From Stieleria magnilauensis (lineage in GTDB: Bacteria; Planctomycetota; Planctomycetia; Pirellulales; Pirellulaceae), in the NCBI GenBank assembly GCA_007753675.1, contig CP036432.1:10325381-10389380 (forward strand): 64,000 nt of DNA, written 5' to 3'. Shown piece after piece: positions 8,695-16,957 of the stretch (position 1 is the stretch's first letter; each line of letters opens with the position of its first letter). The position numbers were made by a program, and so were the translations under genes. The notes under the pieces were generated by a model, which saw only the letters and a list, made by a program, of their open reading frames with translations, was not told the origin of the DNA and did no database searches.

Positions 8695-10301
8695 TTCGAT
8701 CCACCGAAGCAACCCTGACCGGTTTTAAAATCCGCGTCGTTCGCCAGAGCGCCTCGCCGATCGACCACGCCCTCGAAGAGGGACGAAGTGTCTTTGTCGG
8801 CAGCGGCAATTCGTGCGGCATCAAGGTCAGCGGCGAAGGCGTCGCCGAGATCCATTGCCTTGTCGACGTCGATGACGACGTCGTCTCCATCCAAGACTGG
8901 GCGTCCAAGGCGGGAACCAAAGTCAATGGAACGACGATCGACGACAAGACAGCGATCCAAGTCGGTGATTCCATCCTCGTCGGTTCGATCAAGCTGGAAC
9001 TGGTTGGTGGACCGAGCGGACCAAGTCAAGCCGCCAAACAAAACGCCCTCGAACTGGCCGCCAAAGCCGCCGAGGAAGCACGGGAAGAATCAGTGGGAAT
9101 GGAAGACTTGGGTTACGAAGACGTGCAAGACGATGCAACAACCGTCGCCGAACCGACGCCCGCCGCGCGGCCGCCGATCGGACGGCTCAGCGACGTGCTG
9201 GCCGAGACCGCCACCGAACCGATCTCCGCCCACGACACCCATGTCGCCGAAGCACCCGCGACCGACACGTCGGACTTGGACGCACCAATCGTTCAACCAA
9301 CCGAGGCGTCTGCGGAACACAACCTCGACGAACCGGAATCCGACGAGATTGCGATCGTGGACGACTTCCCTTCGAATCATCTCACCGCCGAAGATCTCGA
9401 TTGGGATCCCTCCACCTTCGACGACGATCAGGTAGATGCCGAGATCGTTCAGTTGCTCAAGTCAGAAATCGAAGACCTCCGCATTCAGCTGGCCGAACGC
9501 GACGAGCAATTGGCCGCGATGGAAGGACTGGGCGCAGAGGATGGCGAACACGCCACGTCAATCCAGGCCGGATCCATCGACCAAGATTTCGGTGGCGACG
9601 AACTGGTCGGACGTGTCGACGACTTGCTCGCCGAGCTGGCCGAGCACGACGAACGGGTCTCGATGCTGCAAGAATTATTGCAGACCGCTGAAATCCAAAA
9701 TCAGGCGGAACGGGAAGAGCGCAGCTGCCTGGAAAACTGGGTCGGCGAAATCGAACAACGGATCGGCGAGCGCGAATCGGAATGGAAAGCCGAACAGGAC
9801 GCCCTCCGTGATCGACTCAACGCGGCGAGCCAGGAACGCGATCAGTTTCAGCAACAGCTGCACACCGCCGCCAAACGCTACGGACAAGCGTCGGTCGGTG
9901 ACGTGGCCCCGGATGAAACGCTGCAGAAGCTGCAAAAACAAAACGCGGAGCTGCAAGCCGCACTGGAGGAATCGCAAAAGCAATGCGTCAGCCTGAATCG
10001 TCAGATTGAGCGAATGCAAAACGAAGAGCCGGAATCGCTGCAGGAACTGCGTGCCGAATTGGCCCAGGAGAAAGCATCGGTTTCACGGATGCGATTCCAG
10101 CTCTCCAAGCAGCTGCAGGAAATCGACGGCGACGCCGCCGCCAAAGAGCAGCCGGACCGCGAGTTCAGTTACAAGCTGCAAGCCCTGCGACAGCATTTGC
10201 GGGAGATTCACGAGGAAGAGAAGGTCGAGCGCGAACAGAAAGGAGAGTCTTTGCTCGGCCGGATCTCCAATCTCTGGAAACGCGTCGGTGACGAGTACTA
10301 A
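8691..10301 (+). CDS. FHA-domain coiled-coil protein
   Basis: 536 aa, translationally coupled to the preceding regulator by an ATGA overlap. Residues about 12-105 form an FHA fold (FVGSGNSCGIKVSG, VAEIHCLVDV, SKAGTKVNGTTI). The Arg that contacts phosphothreonine (normally GR) is Ser here, and the Ser of the usual SxxH is Ala, so phosphopeptide binding is doubtful. A long acidic, Ala/Thr-rich linker (about 125-250) follows, then extended heptad-rich coiled coil (about 255-525). It has no membrane segment and is probably a cytoplasmic scaffold at the chemosensory array. Confidence 0.85.
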   Translation: MIRSTEATLTGFKIRVVRQSASPIDHALEEGRSVFVGSGNSCGIKVSGEGVAEIHCLVDVDDDVVSIQDWASKAGTKVNGTTIDDKTAIQVGDSILVGSIKLELVGGPSGPSQAAKQNALELAAKAAEEAREESVGMEDLGYEDVQDDATTVAEPTPAARPPIGRLSDVLAETATEPISAHDTHVAEAPATDTSDLDAPIVQPTEASAEHNLDEPESDEIAIVDDFPSNHLTAEDLDWDPSTFDDDQVDAEIVQLLKSEIEDLRIQLAERDEQLAAMEGLGAEDGEHATSIQAGSIDQDFGGDELVGRVDDLLAELAEHDERVSMLQELLQTAEIQNQAEREERSCLENWVGEIEQRIGERESEWKAEQDALRDRLNAASQERDQFQQQLHTAAKRYGQASVGDVAPDETLQKLQKQNAELQAALEESQKQCVSLNRQIERMQNEEPESLQELRAELAQEKASVSRMRFQLSKQLQEIDGDAAAKEQPDREFSYKLQALRQHLREIHEEEKVEREQKGESLLGRISNLWKRVGDEY

Positions 10302-10347
10302 GACGCTCAGAAAAACTTCGTCGTAATCATTTTAACCCTGAATCGAT

Positions 10348-11193
10348 ATGACCGACCGAAACGACATGATTGCTTCGTTGCCCCTGGGCGGCGGAAGTGA
10401 CTCGCCAGGAACGGGCGTCCCCCCGGTGATCGCACCGTTGGACGGCTCGCAAGCCGAAGCGATCGGTTCCATCGTCTTTGACGTGGAACATTTCGCGCGA
10501 GGTTGGATCGGTCGCATTCGCAGACTCATTCATCGGTCGTCCCAGTTGATCGAGCGAGAATCGCTACTGGCCGGTGCGATCTCGCGTTTGGATCAACAGA
10601 AGACCGAATGGAGCAAACGGACGGCGGCCAAGGAAGAAGGCCTGCGAGATCAGTCCAAACGGCTGACCGAAGCCTGGTTGGAAGTCGAGTCCGAACGCAG
10701 GAAGGCGATTCAAGGTGCACGCGCCGCGGCGACCGTAGCGAACAAGTCGGCCATCGGTCCCGTCGTTCCCTCGGTGCCTGCTGGCGTTTCGACCGGCACG
10801 ATGCCGACGGCCGCTGGGCTTCCCCAGCCGACCGGCGCCGGCCCTCTCCCGATCGTTCCGGCGGCGGAACCGCCGCGCGACCCGAACCTGCCGTCACCAG
10901 CCGCGATTCAACGGCAAATGCCGGCGGCACCCCCGTCGGTCAACGTCAACGTTCCCGTCTGTGGTCCAAACACAGCGCCGCCCGCTGATGGTCGCGGAGG
11001 ATCTCCCGTGATGCCGGTCGGCAACGCGCCCATCCTGCCCGGCCAGCCCGCCTCCGGTGGCCAGGGATATCCCACTCAAGATCGCGACCAGCAAGCCGCA
11101 CTTGAGCATGCCGAAGCCGCCCGGCAACAGAAGATTGAAGAATTCAAACGCATGCAACGTGCGATCCGTTCAAACCGAAGCCAGTCGAACTAA
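10348..11193 (+). CDS. Coiled-coil, proline-rich protein of unknown function
   Basis: 281 aa, not recognised. Residues about 35-125 are predicted helical and charged, including RLTEAWLEVESERRKAIQGA. About 130-235 is Pro/Gly/Ala-rich and probably disordered, and the last 45 residues form a basic helix (ALEHAEAARQQKIEEFKRMQ). There is no signal peptide. It sits 46 bases after the FHA gene and 15 bases before the next start. Its layout of helix, flexible linker and helix, together with the FHA protein, suggests a structural tether in the same complex; this is inference. Confidence 0.75.
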   Translation: MTDRNDMIASLPLGGGSDSPGTGVPPVIAPLDGSQAEAIGSIVFDVEHFARGWIGRIRRLIHRSSQLIERESLLAGAISRLDQQKTEWSKRTAAKEEGLRDQSKRLTEAWLEVESERRKAIQGARAAATVANKSAIGPVVPSVPAGVSTGTMPTAAGLPQPTGAGPLPIVPAAEPPRDPNLPSPAAIQRQMPAAPPSVNVNVPVCGPNTAPPADGRGGSPVMPVGNAPILPGQPASGGQGYPTQDRDQQAALEHAEAARQQKIEEFKRMQRAIRSNRSQSN

Positions 11194-11208
11194 CCGTTGG
11201 AGACCATC

Positions 11209-12255
11209 GTGCCCTTTGCCACCTTTTTCAGCCGGCCGCTGAGTGCGTTTCGCGCGTCGTTTTCGAGCGCGAAGCCTGATGCTGCAGCCGCCGCGCCGCC
11301 GACATTGGATTTCCCCGGCGCACCGCCCGACATCCGCCAGCTGGTGCGTGAGCGACAGTATGCCCACATCGTCCGCCCGGCCGACGGGATTGCGTTTGAC
11401 CCCGACTCGTTGCGGTACGCCTGGAAAGCGATCGATCACGACATGGCTTACGTGCCCGGTGGCGACGTGACACTGTGCGGTGAATACGCCACGACGTCCG
11501 AGGAAGGATTCGTGCTCGTTCCTCAGGTCGTCGGAAACAGCCAAACCGATTCGATCTACCTGGATCGGTGGTGCGTGACCAATGCCGACTTTCAACGCTT
11601 CGTCCAAGCCGGCGGGTACGAGAATGTCTCGCTGTGGCCCGAACAGATCCTGGCATCGGTGCTCAAATTCGTCGACAAAACCGGACAACCCGGCCCCGCG
11701 TTTTGGGAAAACGGCCGGCCCGCCAAAGCGATAGCGGCTCATCCGGTCGTCGGCGTGTCCTGGTACGAAGCCAACGCCTACGCCCAATGGGTCGGAAAAC
11801 GGTTGCCGACCAGCGCCGAATGGCAGCGGGCCGGGACCTGGGGATCGACCGGCAGCGATTCACTGAAGGAATCAAAATATCCCTGGGGCAATTCCTTCGA
11901 TCCGCAATTTGCCAACACCTGGGCGTCGGGCCGACACCAAACGGTCTCGGTCCACGAGTGCCAGGGCGGCAACACACCCAACGGCATTCGGCAATTGATC
12001 GGAAACGTCTGGGAGTGGATGAACACCCAGTACTTGTTGGCCGCAACCGAAGAGATCACCGTCCACATGACCGACCCGATGGCCGAAGTTCGCGGCGGTG
12101 CCTTTGACAGTTACTTCCATTCACACACGACGTGTCAAAGCCGCAGCGCCCAGACGCTGCTTGCCCGCAAGAACAACGTCGGCTTTCGATGCTGCTTCTC
12201 CGCCGAAGGGCTCGACCCGCACGGTGACGAGGAACTCCAATCGGCCGACGCCTGA
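11209..12255 (+). CDS. Formylglycine-generating-enzyme-like (SUMF1 fold) protein without catalytic cysteines
   Basis: 348 aa from the GTG at 11209, which has GGAG at 11199-11202; a TTG at 11197 is in frame but lies at that site. The FGE/SUMF1 fold is clear: MAYVPGGDVTL, DRWCVTNADFQRFV, HPVVGVSWYEANAYAQWVGK, RLPTSAEWQRAGTWG, IGNVWEWMNTQY, RGGAFDSY and NNVGFRC. In genuine FGE two cysteines of the RGGS-C-xxxx-C segment do the copper/oxygen chemistry; here that segment is RGGAFDSYFHSHTTC, with only one Cys, placed later. It is therefore more likely a binding module of the kind found in signalling and toxin clusters than a sulfatase maturase. There is no export signal. Confidence 0.85.
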   Translation: MPFATFFSRPLSAFRASFSSAKPDAAAAAPPTLDFPGAPPDIRQLVRERQYAHIVRPADGIAFDPDSLRYAWKAIDHDMAYVPGGDVTLCGEYATTSEEGFVLVPQVVGNSQTDSIYLDRWCVTNADFQRFVQAGGYENVSLWPEQILASVLKFVDKTGQPGPAFWENGRPAKAIAAHPVVGVSWYEANAYAQWVGKRLPTSAEWQRAGTWGSTGSDSLKESKYPWGNSFDPQFANTWASGRHQTVSVHECQGGNTPNGIRQLIGNVWEWMNTQYLLAATEEITVHMTDPMAEVRGGAFDSYFHSHTTCQSRSAQTLLARKNNVGFRCCFSAEGLDPHGDEELQSADA

Positions 12256-12292
12256 CTCGGTAATGATCCCTGACTCGGTAATGATTCCTGAC
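12251..12292. repeat. 18-bp tandem repeat, about 2.3 copies
   Basis: The 17-base unit CCTGACTCGGTAATGAT occurs at 12251-12267 and 12269-12285 (period 18) and starts again at 12287. The first copy contains the stop codon of the FGE-like gene, and the array fills the space before the GTPase start at 12325. No function is evident. Confidence 0.8.
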
Positions 12293-12324
12293 CCCGAAAC
12301 GCGCCTCGATGATGAAAGAAAACA

Positions 12325-13233
12325 ATGAGTAAGGAAGAAGGCTACAACACGGCGTTGTGTTACCAAGACGCGCCTCCGTGCGTCTGTTGCGACGCCCAAA
12401 TGACCAGCATGGATGACTACTGCGACGAGTGCCAAACGCCGGCTGAAATCACGCGTTCGGTTTCCCAACGACATGCCAAGCCGCATTTCATTTCGGTAGT
12501 CGGACCCAGTAACGCTGGCAAGACGGTCTATCTGGGGCTGCTGTTGGACATGCTTTGTGGCGGCGCCAAGAATCTCAAAGGTGTTCCCAACGGCGCATTT
12601 TCGATCAAGCTTCAAGAGCAAGTCGTCTCGGCGCTGGAGGAACGGCGTTTTCCGGAAAAGACGCCCAACGAATCCGATCTCTGGAAATGGTTGCACTGTG
12701 TCGTCACCGATTCTTCGCAACGCAAAGAGAAACAGGTGGACTTTGTCGCACCGGATTTTGCCGGCGAAGCCATCGCGACCGAACTGGAGCAACCGGGGAC
12801 CTACGCCGCCGTCAGCCACATCGTTCAGCGAACGTCGGCGTTCTTGTTGCTGTGCGATTCGGCCGAAGTTCGCGACAACGGTGCCCGCGAAGACCTGTTT
12901 GCGATGAAACTCGGCTCGTACATCTCGCAACAGCAATCGCTTTCCGAGTTAGGAAAATCGCGTGACCTGACGCCGGCGGTTGCCATCGTGTTTACGAAAT
13001 CGGACACCTGCCCCGAAGCGGCGGCGGACCCTCACCGATTCATGGCCAACAACATGCCCCGTTTCATGGATTACTGTCAACATAACTTTCCACGGCACGC
13101 GGTCTTCAGTGCCAGCGTCGTCGGTTCGTCGGCGCTGCTGAGCAACGATGTCGGTGGTGTGGCACGGGTGCCGTTTCACATCCAACCCCGCGGTGTGATT
13201 GAACCCTTGCACTGGGCCATCCAGAACAGCTAA
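12325..13233 (+). CDS. Zn-ribbon P-loop GTPase, double-GTPase (DO-GTPase2)-like
   Basis: 302 aa. An N-terminal four-cysteine zinc ribbon (CVCC about residues 19-22, CDEC about 33-36) precedes a G domain: Walker A GPSNAGKT at about 60-67, a G3-like DFAGE, and G4 TKSD in AIVFTKSDT. The ribbon plus a Walker A followed by VYLGLLLDML resembles the DO-GTPase2 family described in GTPase-associated conflict systems. The next gene starts 5 bases after its stop and looks like the GAP1 partner of those systems, which supports the assignment. It is the only nucleotide switch in the chemosensory operon and may be its downstream output. The family name needs a profile search. Confidence 0.75.
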   Translation: MSKEEGYNTALCYQDAPPCVCCDAQMTSMDDYCDECQTPAEITRSVSQRHAKPHFISVVGPSNAGKTVYLGLLLDMLCGGAKNLKGVPNGAFSIKLQEQVVSALEERRFPEKTPNESDLWKWLHCVVTDSSQRKEKQVDFVAPDFAGEAIATELEQPGTYAAVSHIVQRTSAFLLLCDSAEVRDNGAREDLFAMKLGSYISQQQSLSELGKSRDLTPAVAIVFTKSDTCPEAAADPHRFMANNMPRFMDYCQHNFPRHAVFSASVVGSSALLSNDVGGVARVPFHIQPRGVIEPLHWAIQNS

Positions 13234-13238
13234 TCCAC

Positions 13239-14012
13239 ATGCAAGTCGAACAGATCAGCTACGGCTCGCTCAAGCGTCGTCGGATGAAGGGCTACCAGAT
13301 CATCGGGAAGTCTCCCGGTGTGGATGCGACCGTGTCGAGCGAGTTTTGCAAATGGGCACCCTCACACAACTCACTCGAGGTCGCCTCCGATGCCGCCGCT
13401 CAGGACGCCTGGGGGCTGAGCTTTTTTCCCCTTTCGGATTACTTCTATGCCGTCGCGCGCAGTGTGCACGGCGGTCCGGAATACAGTGGACGGGGCGGGC
13501 TGGCGGTGGTGACCATCGCGTTGGTGATGAGCCGCAAGCAACTTGTCGCCTATGAATTCCATGCCGTTGATACCGCCCGCACGGCACTCGCGTTGGGCAA
13601 CCTGATCCTGCAAATGGACCGAGATGAAACGCTGCCCGCGGTCACGCTGACCGGACGTCCCTTGTCGCTGCAACCGCCGACGAGCGACTTTACCGATTCC
13701 ACACCTGCCCTCTTGCCGGGACACGCGGTCAACTGGATCGCCCGCGAGACCGTCAGCCTGCTTCGTGACAACCGCAAGGTCATGATCGTCGGCAAATGCG
13801 ATCCGCTGCCGATCTTGACGCTGATGCTGGACCAATTGACTCCCAAAGAACGCAGCGAAACGAGTTTTGCCTGCGGCCTGAAACCCAGCAGCCGACGTGA
13901 CTTTCGCGTTCAGATCACGCAGGACCCGATGACGCCGAAACTGCAGAAAGAACTGGACCGGTCCGGCATCGTCCCGATCGACGTTGCCCGCGTGCTGGTC
14001 GAGACCAAGTAA
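13239..14012 (+). CDS. GAP1-N-like GTPase-associated protein
   Basis: 257 aa. The N-terminus (QISYGSLKRRRMKGYQIIGK, SPGVD) follows the pattern of the GTPase-associated protein 1 N-terminal domain: a QxxYxS start, then a Gly-Tyr/Phe-Gln strand and SPG. FFPLSDYFYAVARSVHGGPEYSGRGGL is consistent with that fold. The GAP1 middle and C-terminal domains appear shortened, because typical family members are much longer. It starts 5 bases after the GTPase stop and is the last gene of the operon. I infer a regulator or effector of the GTPase; catalytic residues are not identifiable by eye. Confidence 0.65.
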   Translation: MQVEQISYGSLKRRRMKGYQIIGKSPGVDATVSSEFCKWAPSHNSLEVASDAAAQDAWGLSFFPLSDYFYAVARSVHGGPEYSGRGGLAVVTIALVMSRKQLVAYEFHAVDTARTALALGNLILQMDRDETLPAVTLTGRPLSLQPPTSDFTDSTPALLPGHAVNWIARETVSLLRDNRKVMIVGKCDPLPILTLMLDQLTPKERSETSFACGLKPSSRRDFRVQITQDPMTPKLQKELDRSGIVPIDVARVLVETK

Positions 14013-14097
14013 CCTCTCACGCGACCCGGGTTTGCAAGATCATTGAGCCGACGGGTGCGACGGTGTCTGACCCGCTGCCGGCGGGCAACCGGCGCGG

Positions 14098-15939
14098 TTA
14101 AAACGGCATGGTTTTCAAGAACCGCAACCCGAACTGCCCGTAGTCCTGCCCGTCCACATCGCCGTCGCCGTCCCGGTCAAACCGTGCGTCGAACGCTCCG
14201 CTTGTCGGCCCCTGAAGAAACGTCTGCCCGAACCGGCCATAGTCCTGGCCGTCGACGTCGCGGTCGCCGTCGACGTCACCGAACAGACGGAAGAACGCGT
14301 CGGTTGCCTGGTTCCCAAACAAGACATCGGCGGACATCGGATCATTGCCCACGGTGGTGGTGACGGCCGACGCGATGATTTTCAGCTCGTATTGACCATC
14401 GAGCAACGAGTGCAGCCCGGCGGCCTGACGTTGGAGCACGAATTCGCCGGGTTGGAACCTCAGATCTGCCACCGTGCCGGTCGTCGTTGTGGACGATGTG
14501 ACGTTCAAAGCGATGGATTGTTGCGTTCCACGAGGCATCAATAGAAATGAGGATGCGGAAACATCGACCAACGAATCGAACGTGACCTGGACCGACGTGA
14601 CGAGCGAACGACTGGAGTCGCCGTGATTGATCTGCACACTTTGCACCTCGGGTGGCGCCAGCACTTCGACGGTCCAGCCGATCGTCTGTTCCAGCGTTGA
14701 TCGTTGATGGCGCACCCAGTCGGTCGGGTCATAGACGCGTGCCGAGACGTCGTACACACCGGGGCCGAAGCCGGCGTCGCGTAGATTGAAGGTCCCCGCC
14801 GTTGCGGCCGGCACCTCGACCCCGTCGACGGACCACTGCACCGCTTGGACCTGCCAGTCAATCGCCTGCACCCACAACTCCGGAGCGGTGTCTCGGATCG
14901 TCTGAGCGTTGTCCAACCAGTCATCAACAGGATCCACCAGGTCATAGATGTCCAAGATGATCTTTTCACGGCTGACCGCATCAAAGGGTCGCCCCAGGCT
15001 GCGCATCTTGGAATTGTTCGATGGACGATACAGACCTTGGTTAAAGTATCGCGCCCCTTCATAAGCGCCGATCGTGCCGATACCGGGCTGATCATACCCG
15101 ACCCACCGTTGCCACTTCGCACCTTGCGGATCGGTGGTGACGTTGACTTCCCGAGGTTCGCCTCCGGTGTAGAGTGGGCTTCCCCCGTACTCATCAGCCA
15201 AGTCGTTGAACGAGTGTGCGACTTCGTGCAAGGCCAGTTCGTTGGCCGATCCGTTGGCTCCGGCGAAGACCGCGTAGCTGCCTCCGCTGCCACCGTATTT
15301 GGAATCGTTCACGGAGACAAATTGCATCTCGGCGTTGAATCCCGCGCCGGCCAGCGCCTCATTCTTGGCCGCGTTGGCCTTGGTGTTGTTGATACAAATC
15401 AACCGTTCCGTCCCGCCGCAAAAATAGTAGGCATCCAACGCCGTATCGACGAAGATCCCGTTGGGCGGTTCATCGGCACCGGACTCGTTGGAAATGACGT
15501 TGATGCGATGGGCATTAAAGAAGTTGGCGTAACGCGGGTAGGGATCTTGCCCCGCATTGAACAGGTATTCCAACATTCCGTTGACGTGACTGAGATAAAC
15601 GTTGTCGATCTGCGCTGCGGTGTATCCGTCACCGAGAATCACGATGTCCACCCGGTTGTCGGATGGACCGTTGTTCAGCACCGTTTCAAAACCGGTGGTC
15701 TGCTGCGCCGGCGCGTCGAGATCAGCCGAGTTCAATAGCACCTGCTGTTGAAACGGCCCCATCCTCCATTGGTCCACACCGGTCACGCCCGATTCGATCG
15801 GGGGCGCCGTGGCCGGATCAATCCAATCGTTCGACGCGACATCAGCCGCCAGCAGTCGCCGAGCTTCGAGGGATTCAAATGAGAATCGTGTTTTTCGTTG
15901 CCTGAGCATCACGATGGTGGGACGGAGGGATTTTTGCAT
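14098..15939 (-). CDS. Secreted M64-family (IgA peptidase) metalloprotease with dockerin repeats
   Basis: 613 aa from the ATG at 15939; an in-frame ATG at 15975 is possible. The N-terminus has the planctomycete export-type motif FESLEARRLLAAD at about residues 15-28. The M64 core begins with VDIVILGDGYTAAQ, and the zinc site HEVAHSFNDLADEYGG has its first His near residue 238, matching the HExxHxxxxLxDEY pattern. After an Ig-like or beta-sandwich region, the C-terminus carries two dockerin-type calcium repeats (DVDGDRDVDGQDYGRFG and DRDGDGDVDGQDYGQFG), which usually mediate attachment to cohesin or surface partners. It is probably an extracellular protease and is divergent from the DUF1444 gene. 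Confidence 0.88.
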   Translation of the reverse strand: MQKSLRPTIVMLRQRKTRFSFESLEARRLLAADVASNDWIDPATAPPIESGVTGVDQWRMGPFQQQVLLNSADLDAPAQQTTGFETVLNNGPSDNRVDIVILGDGYTAAQIDNVYLSHVNGMLEYLFNAGQDPYPRYANFFNAHRINVISNESGADEPPNGIFVDTALDAYYFCGGTERLICINNTKANAAKNEALAGAGFNAEMQFVSVNDSKYGGSGGSYAVFAGANGSANELALHEVAHSFNDLADEYGGSPLYTGGEPREVNVTTDPQGAKWQRWVGYDQPGIGTIGAYEGARYFNQGLYRPSNNSKMRSLGRPFDAVSREKIILDIYDLVDPVDDWLDNAQTIRDTAPELWVQAIDWQVQAVQWSVDGVEVPAATAGTFNLRDAGFGPGVYDVSARVYDPTDWVRHQRSTLEQTIGWTVEVLAPPEVQSVQINHGDSSRSLVTSVQVTFDSLVDVSASSFLLMPRGTQQSIALNVTSSTTTTGTVADLRFQPGEFVLQRQAAGLHSLLDGQYELKIIASAVTTTVGNDPMSADVLFGNQATDAFFRLFGDVDGDRDVDGQDYGRFGQTFLQGPTSGAFDARFDRDGDGDVDGQDYGQFGLRFLKTMPF

Positions 15940-16071
15940 TGGCGCCGTGATTCGCACGAGTCGCCGCAAGGTCATAGGGTAATACGAAATCGCTTGCCAG
16001 GGCGTTTCAATGACAGGTACTTCTCGCCCTGTGACATTCGTGGCACAGCGCGTTAGACTTGAGGAGTCGGT

Positions 16072-16890
16072 TTGCCAACACTCTTCTTCGCCAGTCTGGA
16101 CTCCCCCATGCTCGAAGCCTTCACAAATCGCGTCCTCTCGGTCATCCAGCGTGAATTTCCGACACGCGGCTTTCGTCTCGGCGAGGAATTGGGCGTCATC
16201 ACGGATGGATCGGCAAAATTTGGGATGAGCAACTTGTGGGCGCAATTTCAGCAATCCCCCATGCCGGATGAAGAGTTTGATCAGGTGATCATCGAGAAAT
16301 TCGCCGGTGCGTTGAAACTGATCGATGGCGCCGCCGAAGCGATCCCGCAGGCCTGGGAAGACGTCAAACCGAGGCTGAGAGTTCAATTGGTCAGCGCGAA
16401 AGTCACCGATGTCGGCCGTGCGATCACGTTCCCCTTCGCCGACGACGTGCACTCGAGTCTGGTCAGTGATTGTGACACCGGTTATGCCTACATCAGCAAC
16501 GAAGATCTGGAACGCTGGGGCCAATCAGCGGTCGATGCGATCGAACTCGGCAAGCTAAACATCGTGACGTCCAGCCCGACGTTGCCGATGACCGTCATGC
16601 CCGGTCCGGCTCCGCTGGTGGCGATCCAAACGGGCGATGGCTACGATGCGGCCAGGATTCTGATTCCCGAGATCCGCGCCAGGATCATCTCGGAGTTGAC
16701 CGGCGACGAAGACGGAGAAGTCTACGTCGGGGTGCCCAACCGTGACTTCCTGATCGCCTGGCCGATGACGGTCGATGAGGACCTGCACCAACAACTCAGT
16801 CAGACCGTCGCGCTGGACGCCCGCCGACAGTCCCACCCGCTCAGCGAGCACGTGTTGCGCGTGACCAAAGACAAGATCCAGCTCGCGTAG
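16072..16890 (+). CDS. DUF1444-family protein
   Basis: 272 aa from the TTG at 16072, which has a strong GAGGAG at 16061-16066; an ATG at 16108 would give 260 aa. The DUF1444 signature is visible in the second half: TGYAYISNEDLERWG, QTGDGYDAARIL and VYVGVPNRDFLIAWP, which parallel the conserved NDGYDASRIL and VAVPHQDVLI regions of YtpQ-type proteins. The molecular function of this family is unknown. It appears soluble and cytoplasmic, and is monocistronic between divergent and convergent neighbours. Confidence 0.82.
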   Translation: MPTLFFASLDSPMLEAFTNRVLSVIQREFPTRGFRLGEELGVITDGSAKFGMSNLWAQFQQSPMPDEEFDQVIIEKFAGALKLIDGAAEAIPQAWEDVKPRLRVQLVSAKVTDVGRAITFPFADDVHSSLVSDCDTGYAYISNEDLERWGQSAVDAIELGKLNIVTSSPTLPMTVMPGPAPLVAIQTGDGYDAARILIPEIRARIISELTGDEDGEVYVGVPNRDFLIAWPMTVDEDLHQQLSQTVALDARRQSHPLSEHVLRVTKDKIQLA

Positions 16891-16957
16891 CCGGACGGTA
16901 CGTCTCGCTGTTTCTGCCGATCCTTCATCGGCGAAGCGGCGCGATTCAAGAACGGAC

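Noticed and set aside
11209..12255. Maturation enzyme for the sulfatase at 18496
   Set aside because: The cysteine pair required for formylglycine formation is absent and the gene belongs to a different operon.
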